Shown piece after piece: positions 7,980-14,860 of a DNA stretch of 42,974 nt. Under the pieces are notes generated by a model. It was not told the origin of the DNA. It searched no databases and saw only the letters and a program-made list of their open reading frames with translations. Made by a program: the position numbers and the translations under genes. The stretch lies in NCBI GenBank assembly GCA_030765185.1, contig JAVCDE010000024.1:1-42974 (forward strand), given 5' to 3'. This stretch comes from Candidatus Aceula meridiana. GTDB taxonomy: Bacteria; Omnitrophota; Gorgyraeia; Zapsychrales; Aceulaceae. Numbering within the stretch: the stretch's first letter is position 1; every line of letters starts with the position of its first letter.

Positions 7980-8695
7980 AGGCGCACTTCCATTTCTTCA
8001 GTTTGATAGCCGAAAATAACGCGATCGGCATAAATGATTTTTACGGTAATCTCATCAAAGCTTTCGCCTTGTTTTAAAAAATATGTCATTCCTGTCTCGG
8101 TTTGCTCAACCATGACCGAGGCGGTATCGGGTGAGTCTAGCCAAGAAATTCCAACAAGTTTTAATTTTTGTAATTTTTCAGAGAGGAGCTGCGTTCCCAA
8201 AGGGACGTTGCTTGCTTTATCGCCTTGCTTTTTCTCGTAGGGACGAAAAATATTGCGTTGCAAAACATATTCTAAGAAACTATCGACATTTTCATATTGC
8301 GGCATAACGCTTGAGGCAAATTGCAATCCCTTGGCTTTGACATCGGAAGCAAAATCAAGCCCACTCTTTAACTGGCTCATTCCGCTTTTGTAAATGCCGG
8401 CCAAAAAAATGACGCAAATAATAATTAAAACACCCATGATCATATTGATTTGCTTAATCCCAAATGATTGTCCTTTAGGAAAAATTCCTTGGAGGCCTTG
8501 CAAAAGCCCGCCAATATTTAGAGCAATCGGCGGGATCGTAATGCCCGGGCCTTTAACAGCAGCGGCAACGGATTGCGCTGTGCCTACAGCCGTAGCTGAG
8601 GCTGCTGCGACTTGCCCTGTTGGCTCGCCAGATTCCTTAGCGCCTTCTTCGATGATGCGTAATAATTTTTGTTCAGCAGTTTCTTTTTTTGCCAT
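7976..8695 (-). CDS. GspC/PilP-like inner-membrane protein
   Basis: 239 residues. A cytoplasmic Ala/Gly-rich N-terminus is followed by one membrane helix at about 84-103 (MIMGVLIIICVIFLAGIY), then a periplasmic part. The last 65 residues (LKLVGISWLDSPDTASVMVE, then TYFLKQGESFDEITVKII) have the beta-sandwich pattern of the GspC homology region / PilP domain, which contacts the secretin N0 domain. Translation is probably coupled to the secretin, whose start overlaps this stop by 4 bp. The N-terminal cytoplasmic stretch of about 80 residues is longer than in typical GspC. GspC versus PilP cannot be settled by eye. Confidence 0.75.
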   Translation of the reverse strand: MAKKETAEQKLLRIIEEGAKESGEPTGQVAAASATAVGTAQSVAAAVKGPGITIPPIALNIGGLLQGLQGIFPKGQSFGIKQINMIMGVLIIICVIFLAGIYKSGMSQLKSGLDFASDVKAKGLQFASSVMPQYENVDSFLEYVLQRNIFRPYEKKQGDKASNVPLGTQLLSEKLQKLKLVGISWLDSPDTASVMVEQTETGMTYFLKQGESFDEITVKIIYADRVIFGYQTEEMEVRL

Positions 8696-8706
8696 GACTA
8701 TTTTTT

Positions 8707-9579
8707 TTACATTGATTTTGAAATGCGGCGAAATGATTCAGCTCGGCCCCATCCCTGATTTTCTTTGGACAACACATCTAAAACAATTTGACGGTCAACA
8801 ACTTCTTTGTTTTGAAGGATAAGCTCCTTAAGTGTTTTGTGGCAAAGCATGGTAATGTGGCGTGGGTATCCTCTGGAATAATTATAAATCTCGCTCATGG
8901 CCTCATCATTAAAAAGCTCCATACGTCCCTGATATCCGGCTTGATTAATTCGGTATTTAATCAGCTCTCTGGTTTCCTGAATATCTAAAGGATTTAACGT
9001 ATATTTAAAACTGACACGATCAATAAAATTCGGCATCGCGACAAGCTTAGAATAAAGTTCAAGCTGCCCTAAAAGGACAAGTTGAATAAGTTTGTACTCA
9101 TTAGTTTCAAAATTTAATAAAACACGCAGTACCTCAAGGGTCACCATGTCAAGCTTTTGGGCTTCATCGATAATGAGCGTGATGGTTTGCTTCTCTTCGT
9201 TTTTTTGGATTAGAAATTTCTCAACCGCATCACGAAGCTCTAAAATGTCAACGGCCCCTGGCTGGCCCTGAGGAAAGTCTACATTAAAATTACGTAAAAG
9301 TGATGTGAGGAATTGTTCTTCGGTTTCAAAATCGGGATTTAGAATAATATGAAATATAATATTGCCGCGGTCTTTAAGCTCTTGAACAAGCTTTCGCGAA
9401 AGGGTTGTTTTGCCAGTACCAATATCCCCTAAAACAACGGCGAGTCCACGGCGCAGGCGCGTCTCGATAAGGATGCTGGTCATGGCCATATCATGTTCTT
9501 TAGTAAGATAAAAAAATTGAGGGTCTGGGCTCGTCGAGAAAGGCTCTTTTTGAAATCCTAGTAGGGTATGATATGCCAT
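8707..9579 (-). CDS. ExeA/GspA-like AAA ATPase
   Basis: 290 residues. It opens with the family signature YHTLLGFQKEPFSTSPDPQFFY, then Walker A GDIGTGKTT (51-59), Walker B LIIDEA (135-140) and the helical C-terminal region with YSRGYPRHITMLCH. ExeA/GspA ATPases work with GspB in placing secretins through peptidoglycan, and similar MSHA-type ATPases occur in pilus loci. Here it lacks the C-terminal peptidoglycan-binding domain of Aeromonas ExeA, so only the ATPase part is present. It is first in the operon; no SD site is seen before ATG 9579, but a promoter-like pair lies at 9640-9667. Confidence 0.88.
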   Translation of the reverse strand: MAYHTLLGFQKEPFSTSPDPQFFYLTKEHDMAMTSILIETRLRRGLAVVLGDIGTGKTTLSRKLVQELKDRGNIIFHIILNPDFETEEQFLTSLLRNFNVDFPQGQPGAVDILELRDAVEKFLIQKNEEKQTITLIIDEAQKLDMVTLEVLRVLLNFETNEYKLIQLVLLGQLELYSKLVAMPNFIDRVSFKYTLNPLDIQETRELIKYRINQAGYQGRMELFNDEAMSEIYNYSRGYPRHITMLCHKTLKELILQNKEVVDRQIVLDVLSKENQGWGRAESFRRISKSM

Positions 9580-9639
9580 ATCTATATAACTTAAGATGAA
9601 TAATAATAAATAAAATAATATTAATATATATGTATGCTT

Positions 9640-9667
9640 ATATTATCATAAGTTACTTATATTGCAA
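9640..9667 (-). promoter_or_regulatory. Candidate promoter of the secretin operon
   Basis: On the minus strand TTGCAA (9667-9662) and TAATAT (9645-9640) are 16 bp apart in AT-rich DNA, about 60 bp before ATG 9579. A sigma-70-like reading is plausible but the boxes are not perfect. Confidence 0.4.
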
Positions 9668-9729
9668 ACACTTATTGCTCTTTTCAAGCCCAGAGTTTGT
9701 ATTCAAAATCCGCCTGCAGAGCCACAGCA

Positions 9730-9809
9730 TCGCAACATGTTGCGAGTTGCGGGGTCAACTCCGCCAAAGGCGTTTGAATTTGGATCTTTTTTAAAACATC
9801 CAAATTCAA
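9730..9809. repeat. Cluster of palindromes after the glycosyltransferase operon
   Basis: TCGCAACA/TGTTGCGA is a perfect 16-bp palindrome (9730-9745). GAGTTG and CAACTC (9744-9761) form a second hairpin. CGCC AAA GGCG is a third small hairpin. TTGAATTTGGAT (9774-9785) pairs perfectly with 9798-9809 around a 12-nt loop. The last hairpin starts 2 nt after the stop of the GT2 gene and may protect or end its message. The whole set looks like a dispersed intergenic element. Confidence 0.6.
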
Positions 9810-9811
9810 TT

Positions 9812-10801
9812 TTAGAATCTAAACACTTTGGAAGGTAAAAAGAAGGTAAAACCCACGAGGAACCCCGTTGTGCGGGCAAAGGCACGCAAAAACATAACCA
9901 TAGCAAAAAATACGCCCTTTGTAAATTGGCGCATAATCATAAATCCATAAGAAACTTCTAAAAAGATTAAGCCGAACAAGCATGACGCATGCAATGATGG
10001 GCCTAAATTCCAACCAGCCAAAGAAAAACATAAAAAAAGAAAAATCAAAATAACCAAAGGTGGCTCAACAATATCTTTCCAAAATGTATAGTCGTCTCCT
10101 ATGGCCATCTTAGGATAATTAAAATAAACTTTAACACGCCAGAATCCATGACGGAATTGTTCCCTGAGGTACTGAAAGATATGCGTCGGAAAATAATGCT
10201 TAACGAGGCTCTCTTTGTTAAAAAATATTTTCGATCCCAAAAGAAGAATTTTATAGCTTAGGTCGTTGTCCTCTCCGCTAGGATATCGATAACCGGTATT
10301 AAATCCACCTAAAGATTCAAGAATGTTACGGCGTATCGCGACATTATAGCTGCCAAAGGCTTTTGGAAATGCCGGCATCAACTTCGTGTGTCGGAATAAA
10401 ATTTCCCGATAGATGCTCATAGCTAGCGGGTCTTGTGGATTGGCAATGTCATAGCTTCCAGAAACGGCCGCAATCTTTTTATCTGTAAAACTTGCCACAG
10501 AGCGCTCAATCCAATCTTCATGCGGAATACAATCCGAATCAGTAAAAAATATAATCTCGGAAGTTGAAGATTTAAACCCTGTATTGCGTGTCGTAGCCGG
10601 ACCGGCGTTATCTTGACGCACATAAAGAACTTCTTCAAACGATTTAACAATCTGAGATGTTTGATCGGTTGACCCATCGTCAACAACAATAATCTCAATA
10701 GGGCCGCGATATGTCTGTCGACGCAGCGCACCAAGAGTTTGTGCAATCGTTTTGGAACAATTAAAAGCCGGAATAACAACGGCAACAGATGGATTTTCCA
10801 T
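9812..10801 (-). CDS. GT2 family glycosyltransferase with C-terminal membrane segments
   Basis: 329 residues from ATG 10801 (MENPSVAVVIPAFNCSKTIA); the frame is open further upstream but that would overlap the preceding gene by 40 bp. GT-A fold marks: VVIPAFN, VVDDGSTD, the DxD-type metal motif TDSDC, and GEDNDL. The last 90 residues contain two or three hydrophobic segments, so the enzyme is membrane bound. It probably transfers a sugar from a nucleotide-sugar to a lipid-linked or polysaccharide acceptor. It is last in the operon 13507-9812, 7 bp after the DUF2304 gene. Substrate unknown. Confidence 0.88.
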   Translation of the reverse strand: MENPSVAVVIPAFNCSKTIAQTLGALRRQTYRGPIEIIVVDDGSTDQTSQIVKSFEEVLYVRQDNAGPATTRNTGFKSSTSEIIFFTDSDCIPHEDWIERSVASFTDKKIAAVSGSYDIANPQDPLAMSIYREILFRHTKLMPAFPKAFGSYNVAIRRNILESLGGFNTGYRYPSGEDNDLSYKILLLGSKIFFNKESLVKHYFPTHIFQYLREQFRHGFWRVKVYFNYPKMAIGDDYTFWKDIVEPPLVILIFLFLCFSLAGWNLGPSLHASCLFGLIFLEVSYGFMIMRQFTKGVFFAMVMFLRAFARTTGFLVGFTFFLPSKVFRF

Positions 10802-10808
10802 ATTTTTT

Positions 10809-11153
10809 TTAATGATTGTGGATTTTAAGATCGTCCTCAAGCTGTGCAATTTTTTGAGCCATCAGGTCATTGCGTTTATTTTGCTGGCATAAAAAAACTG
10901 TGAGCATAAGGCTTAAAAAAATAAAAAAACAAAAAAGGCCAAAGAAAATAAAATTGCTCATCAATGTAAACCCGCAAGCATCAGCTAAGGCAAAAAGAAA
11001 TTTATCAAAGATGGCAAACCCTGCGCCAAAAACACAAAATAAAAGCCATCCGGCCGAATACTTAAACGTTAATTTTCCTCTGCGGGCAAGCTCTAAAATC
11101 AGTGCGAAAATAAGGAACGCCAAAATAACCGTAATGAGTTTAATCGTGAACAT
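10809..11153 (-). CDS. DUF2304-family small membrane protein
   Basis: 114 residues from ATG 11153, which has AGGAG 8 nt upstream. Three hydrophobic helices (MFTIKLITVILAFLIFALIL; GWLLFCVFGAGFAIF; FIFFGLFCFFIFLSLMLTVFL) are followed by a short charged tail with coiled-coil character (QNKRNDLMAQKIAQLEDDLK). This layout and the ARRGKLTFKYSAGWLL region fit DUF2304, which is regularly found beside dolichyl-phosphate-mannose-synthase-like GT2 enzymes, as here. Its start overlaps the end of that gene by 14 bp. It probably anchors or assists the glycosyltransferase. Confidence 0.8.
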   Translation of the reverse strand: MFTIKLITVILAFLIFALILELARRGKLTFKYSAGWLLFCVFGAGFAIFDKFLFALADACGFTLMSNFIFFGLFCFFIFLSLMLTVFLCQQNKRNDLMAQKIAQLEDDLKIHNH

Positions 11154-11865
11154 CGCATTTCTCCTTTTGTGTTTTGATTCTTCGAAGAAGAATAGCACAC
11201 GTAACCTTAATCATATAGTAAAACGTTTTAAAATATCGAATGGACGAAAGACCCGTAAGGCGCTGACGCATTTGGACCGGGACTTCCAAAATACGAGCTT
11301 TTGCACATGAAGCGGTGACAATAGCCTCCGGCTCTGGAAAATCCAAAGGATAATCCTGGGCAAAAATACCTATTAACTTTTTATTAACAGCGCGAAAACC
11401 GCTGGTTGGGTCCGTTACTCTCTGTCCTATTAAAAAACTAATCAGGTTTGCAAAAAATCCAATCCCAATGCGACGTATCATCGATGAGCGGTATCCTAAA
11501 TAAGGGGGTAAAAAACGACTGCCTATGGCCATATCACAAAGGTTGTTTTTAATCGGAGTTACCAGGCTTTCTAAAAATTTTACGTCATGCTGGCCGTCGC
11601 CATCAATTTGCAGAGCAATATCATATCCTTTAGCCATTGCATATTGATACCCGGTCTGCACGGCACCGCCGATGCCAAGATTAAACGGTAGATTTAAAAC
11701 TTTTGCACCAGCTCTATGCGCACAAGCCTCAGTTCTATCTTTCGAATTGTCATTGACAACAACAATATCTACGCCGGATGCAAGCGCTGTGATTTCTTTG
11801 ACAACATTTTCGATGTTCCCCTCTTCGTTAAACGCAGGGATAATGGCTAATATTTTAATTTCCAT
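11140..11865 (-). CDS. GT2 glycosyltransferase, DPM1/polyprenyl-phosphate type
   Basis: 241 residues with no C-terminal membrane helices. Motifs: ILAIIPAFNEEGNIENVV, VVVNDNSKDRT, the DxD metal site QIDGDGQHD, AIGSRFL and the GFRAVNKK region. These are typical of short soluble polyprenyl-phosphate mannose or glucose synthases, which load a sugar onto a lipid carrier on the cytoplasmic face. Pairing with the downstream DUF2304 protein supports this. The start overlaps the end of the upstream OSCP-like gene by 11 bp, so translation is likely coupled. Confidence 0.88.
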   Translation of the reverse strand: MEIKILAIIPAFNEEGNIENVVKEITALASGVDIVVVNDNSKDRTEACAHRAGAKVLNLPFNLGIGGAVQTGYQYAMAKGYDIALQIDGDGQHDVKFLESLVTPIKNNLCDMAIGSRFLPPYLGYRSSMIRRIGIGFFANLISFLIGQRVTDPTSGFRAVNKKLIGIFAQDYPLDFPEPEAIVTASCAKARILEVPVQMRQRLTGLSSIRYFKTFYYMIKVTCAILLRRIKTQKEKCDVHD

Positions 11866-12238
11866 GATTTATTTCTGATCTTAGAATACGCCCTTCCCTC
11901 AAACGGCCGGTTACGCTGTAATCAATAACGATGCTATTAAGCTTGATCACAATTCCGCCACGCAATGTTTTATCCTTTTTGACAAACAATTGCATTTGGC
12001 GATTAAATTTCTTTTCTGCGCTTTGGCTTAAACGTTCTTGAACTGATGGCTTTAGAGGCGCTGTTGCCAAAACAATAATGCCGTTTAATTTTTGGTCTTC
12101 AGCGCCTAGCTTACAAGCTTCAAACTTTTTGACCGCAATCTCAACAAGCTGATGATCAAGCATTTTTTTCAAAACAAAGACAACCACCGCGGCAACAGCT
12201 AATTGCATTAAAAACAATTTTAAAAAAATAAGTAACAT
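11855..12238 (-). CDS. Membrane-anchored ATP-synthase delta/OSCP C-terminal-like protein
   Basis: 127 residues. An N-terminal membrane helix (about 3-24) and a short charged stretch are followed by a region matching the C-terminal half of F-ATPase delta (AtpH): IIVLATAPLKPSVQERL, then LRGGIVIKLNSIVIDYSVTGRL, which closely follows the delta signature. The usual N-terminal six-helix domain of delta is missing, and no other atp gene is visible nearby. GAGGAG sits just before ATG 12238, giving a firm start. It could be a b/delta-like hybrid stalk subunit or a domain reused for another role; its neighbours are an S41 protein and glycosyltransferases. Confidence 0.7.
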   Translation of the reverse strand: MLLIFLKLFLMQLAVAAVVVFVLKKMLDHQLVEIAVKKFEACKLGAEDQKLNGIIVLATAPLKPSVQERLSQSAEKKFNRQMQLFVKKDKTLRGGIVIKLNSIVIDYSVTGRLREGRILRSEINHGN

Positions 12239-12247
12239 TCTCTCCTC

Positions 12248-13507
12248 TTATTTCTTTTGATCTCTAATTTTAGTCAAAAGATAACCGGCAGCTAAAGAAA
12301 CCAGGTCTCCTTCATCTTCCCGCGTTTGAACTTGAGGCGTAATACCATCAAAACTAAAGACCTCACCATCAGGATAATGCCCTCGTGCGGTAACTAAAAG
12401 CAACATGGCTTGACTATCAAGATGAAACATACTTTTTAAGAATACCTGGCCGGCGGTGTTGGTTCCCATCAAAGTTGCACGGCCTTGCTTTTGCATCGTT
12501 CCGGAAAAAAGCTCAGAGGCGGAACCGCTTTTCTTGTTAACCAAGATAACAATCGGACCTGAATAGCGATATTGATTCGGAATAGCCGGAACGTCCAAAG
12601 AATTTTTTTCATCCCCTTTGCGCTGAAAATAAACAAATTCATCTTGTGGCGGTAAAAAGAAAGATGCGATTTCTCGCGCGGCCAATGGCGGACCACCGGG
12701 GTTTCCGCGCAGATCCAAAATGAGGCCGGATGGGTCTTGACGATTAATCAGCGATAAAAAGTTAAACATATCTTCAGATGTCTTTCGGTTAAACTGGCGA
12801 ATTTCAAGACAAAAAACATTATCCACGGCAACCGGAACAGGAAAAACAGTTTGGTGAAAATATTCTTGGCTTAAAAGCTCCAAATCTTTTTGAACTTGTT
12901 TTTGAATATCAAAATAGCTAACGCGAACCAGGATCCCCTCTTTCGGGGTTAAAAGTTCACTGATCTTTTCTTCGGTTAAATTCTTTAATGCAATATCATC
13001 AACAGAATAAATAATATCATTAGGGCGGATTCCTTTTTGATAAGCATCCGAACGCGGCTCGACATCTTCAAGCAAATAACCATCATTTGTCAAAATTCCT
13101 TTTAGTCCTAAATCGGTTCTTTTCCCTAAGGCTTCTTTTTCAAATTCCTCGGCAGCCTTTGGTGGAAAAAGCGCAGAAAATCTATCCTCTTTTTTTCTTA
13201 AAAATTCAACAAGATACGCGCCTGAACGCATCCTCACAAATTCATCAATTTGCTTTCGGTTGTTTACTTTTGGATAAATCTCAGTATCAAATTTACGAAT
13301 AAAATTATTAAAATCTTGGCGCCTAAGAGTGTAATAATAATTTTCACCCATCACACGATAAATTTCTTCAAAAAAATCAAGATATTGTTGGTGAACTTGG
13401 GCCTCGGCTGTAGGCGGAGGATCTTGTGCGATTGAGCATGCTACAGGAAACAAAAATAAGAAACAAAAAAATGCAAGGATTGGCGCGGCGAGAAACTGCT
13501 TTTTCAT
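12248..13507 (-). CDS. S41 (CtpA/tail-specific protease)-like PDZ protein, catalytic Lys apparently missing
   Basis: 419 residues with a signal sequence (hydrophobic 5-23, Cys24 in a weak lipobox-like PVAC). The N-terminal helical region (about 35-130) is followed by a PDZ domain (about 133-210, GYLLEDVEPRSDAYQKGIRPNDII) and the S41 core (DLRGNPGG at 265-272, nucleophile region SGSASELFSG with Ser329). In CtpA/CtpB/Prc the lysine of the Ser-Lys dyad lies 25 residues after the serine in TFGKG; here the same place reads TAGQV, with Gln354, and a Lys lies at 358. It may be inactive, use another base, or be a scaffold. First gene of its operon. Confidence 0.88.
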   Translation of the reverse strand: MKKQFLAAPILAFFCFLFLFPVACSIAQDPPPTAEAQVHQQYLDFFEEIYRVMGENYYYTLRRQDFNNFIRKFDTEIYPKVNNRKQIDEFVRMRSGAYLVEFLRKKEDRFSALFPPKAAEEFEKEALGKRTDLGLKGILTNDGYLLEDVEPRSDAYQKGIRPNDIIYSVDDIALKNLTEEKISELLTPKEGILVRVSYFDIQKQVQKDLELLSQEYFHQTVFPVPVAVDNVFCLEIRQFNRKTSEDMFNFLSLINRQDPSGLILDLRGNPGGPPLAAREIASFFLPPQDEFVYFQRKGDEKNSLDVPAIPNQYRYSGPIVILVNKKSGSASELFSGTMQKQGRATLMGTNTAGQVFLKSMFHLDSQAMLLLVTARGHYPDGEVFSFDGITPQVQTREDEGDLVSLAAGYLLTKIRDQKK

Positions 13508-13513
13508 GACCCT

Positions 13514-13519
13514 ATTATA
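13514..13519 (-). promoter_or_regulatory. -10-like TATAAT directly before the S41 gene
   Basis: A perfect TATAAT on the minus strand ends 6 nt before ATG 13507, which would place transcription start at or next to the start codon (a leaderless message). The -35 region (TATTTA at 17-bp spacing) is poor and the area is generally AT-rich, so this is tentative. Confidence 0.3.
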
Positions 13520-13562
13520 TCATATATATATATTTATAAATAAAATTTGGGTTTTTTTTAGA

Positions 13563-13600
13563 GTATAAAAAGGGCCCGCTTTAATCTTTAAACGGGCCCG
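13563..13600 (-). terminator. Rho-independent terminator of the EF-hand gene
   Basis: GGGCCCG and CGGGCCC form a perfect GC stem, extended inside by TTTAA/TTAAA; on the minus strand the stem is followed by CCCTTTTTA. It lies about 30 bp past the EF-hand gene stop. Confidence 0.85.
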
Positions 13601-13625
13601 TTAAAATTCTACTTATAATGAAATG

Positions 13626-14039
13626 CTAAAGAACGTCTCGTCGAATCTTTTTTGCCTCGGTTTTGGTAAGGACACCATCACTGTTGACATCATACTCTTT
13701 TAAGAGGTCTGAACGGGAAGTAATCTTTCCCTTTTTTTCAATAGTTACTAGCAAACGCCTTAAGTAAACCTTTGATTCTGCCGGTTGAAAATAACCATCG
13801 CGGTTAACATCATAACGCCTCTCATCTCGGGTTCTGACCTTCGGTTCTTCTTTCATCCATTGCGGCAAATCATCCTTAGTCATTTCTTTTACCGTTCCGG
13901 AATCTTGAGACTCGTCCATTTGTCGTTCTTTTAAATAACGGTTGCGCCTTTCCCAATCAATTAAACCAGCAAACGCATCAGCACAAAACGCTGCAACAGT
14001 TAACGTGATAATTGAAACAATAAAAATCTTTTTTCTCAT
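13626..14039 (-). CDS. Small secreted protein with two EF-hand calcium loops
   Basis: 137 residues. Signal peptide MRKKIFIVSIITLTVAAFCA, cleavage near residue 24 (DAFA). A basic and acidic middle is followed by two canonical calcium loops, D77-V-N-R-D-G-Y-F-Q-P-A-E88 and D117-V-N-S-D-G-V-L-T-K-T-E128, about 40 residues apart, which resembles bacterial EF-hand pairs. AGGAGG 5 nt before ATG 14039 fixes the start. It stands alone between its own strong promoter and terminator, so it is a single-gene unit. Calcium binding outside the cytoplasm is likely; the biological role is unknown. Confidence 0.88.
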   Translation of the reverse strand: MRKKIFIVSIITLTVAAFCADAFAGLIDWERRNRYLKERQMDESQDSGTVKEMTKDDLPQWMKEEPKVRTRDERRYDVNRDGYFQPAESKVYLRRLLVTIEKKGKITSRSDLLKEYDVNSDGVLTKTEAKKIRRDVL

Positions 14040-14095
14040 CTATGCCTCCTTACATCACCAGTAAGACATCTTTAATAGCTTCCTATCTAGTTGCT

Positions 14096-14123
14096 ATTAT
14101 ATAATTTCGGAAAATAATGTCAA
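14096..14123 (-). promoter_or_regulatory. Consensus sigma-70 promoter of the EF-hand gene
   Basis: Perfect TTGACA (14123-14118) and perfect TATAAT (14101-14096) on the minus strand with a 16-bp spacer, 57 bp before ATG 14039. It implies vegetative sigma-70-type transcription and probably strong expression. Confidence 0.8.
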
Positions 14124-14156
14124 CCTTTTTGCACAAAAAAGAAAACAATATTCTTC

Positions 14157-14855
14157 CTATTTTGAAAGAATTTCTGCAAGACACTTACGTTCTTTTTCAC
14201 TCATCGCTTCTTTAAAGACTGTGATATCAAAACCCTGTGCGATGCCTTGCTCAATATCCTTACGATTTAGCGAAATATTAGTTAAAAAATCTCTATGACC
14301 TCTTTCTCGTCGGTATTCCGGAAACTTCTGCGGAATAGGCAAATACTTCTCAACCAATGAAAGGTCAAAGTTGTAAAGAATTGTCCCATGATGAAGAATA
14401 AAATTTCTTCCCCTTTTTTGTGCATTGCCGGAGAATTTCTTTTGATTTTCTGCTAAGGCAATGTCTGATGGCGGGAAGAATTCTGCATTCACACAAAGCA
14501 AGCGCAGACCGCTAATAACCTTGGTAGAAATAAAACTATAAGACGCTGGGATCTCTTGCAACGCCCTGTCTGAGGTCTTTGAAATGATAAGTGAATAATT
14601 AAGGCATCCCGGCCCCTGGATGACCGTTCCCCCTCCGGAAGACCTTCTTAAGATGGGAACATTATCCTCTTTAGCCTTCGTTAAAAAAACATCATCTTGA
14701 GCTTTTGAAGTTTTTCCAAGAACAATAAAAATGGAAGACGATTCCCAAAAGCGTAGAACTTCCGGACCATTGTTTTCTTCGGCGATTTTTAAAAGGGCGT
14801 CATCCAGATAAAGATTTTCTTTTGGAGTAGAAAGAAAAATATTCTTGCAGATCAT
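14157..14855 (-). CDS. lplA: Lipoate-protein ligase A family enzyme
   Basis: 232 residues of the BPL/LplA/LipB catalytic fold: RRSSGGGTVIQGPGCLNYSL (lipoate/ATP binding), KFSGNAQKRGRN (lysine of the adenylate site) and ILHHGTILYNFD. It attaches lipoate, or transfers lipoyl or octanoyl groups, to the lysine of lipoyl domains; here the obvious client is GcvH, encoded in the same operon. It is shorter than E. coli LplA (338) because the C-terminal accessory domain is missing, as in many split or LipM/LplA2-like proteins, so activation or amidotransfer by a partner is possible. It follows gcvPB by 5 bp. Confidence 0.88.
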   Translation of the reverse strand: MICKNIFLSTPKENLYLDDALLKIAEENNGPEVLRFWESSSIFIVLGKTSKAQDDVFLTKAKEDNVPILRRSSGGGTVIQGPGCLNYSLIISKTSDRALQEIPASYSFISTKVISGLRLLCVNAEFFPPSDIALAENQKKFSGNAQKRGRNFILHHGTILYNFDLSLVEKYLPIPQKFPEYRRERGHRDFLTNISLNRKDIEQGIAQGFDITVFKEAMSEKERKCLAEILSK

Positions 14856-14860
14856 GGACG

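Noticed and set aside
9703-9906. 67-residue minus-strand open frame
   Set aside because: It overlaps the palindrome cluster and the end of the GT2 gene in another frame, and has no coding pattern.
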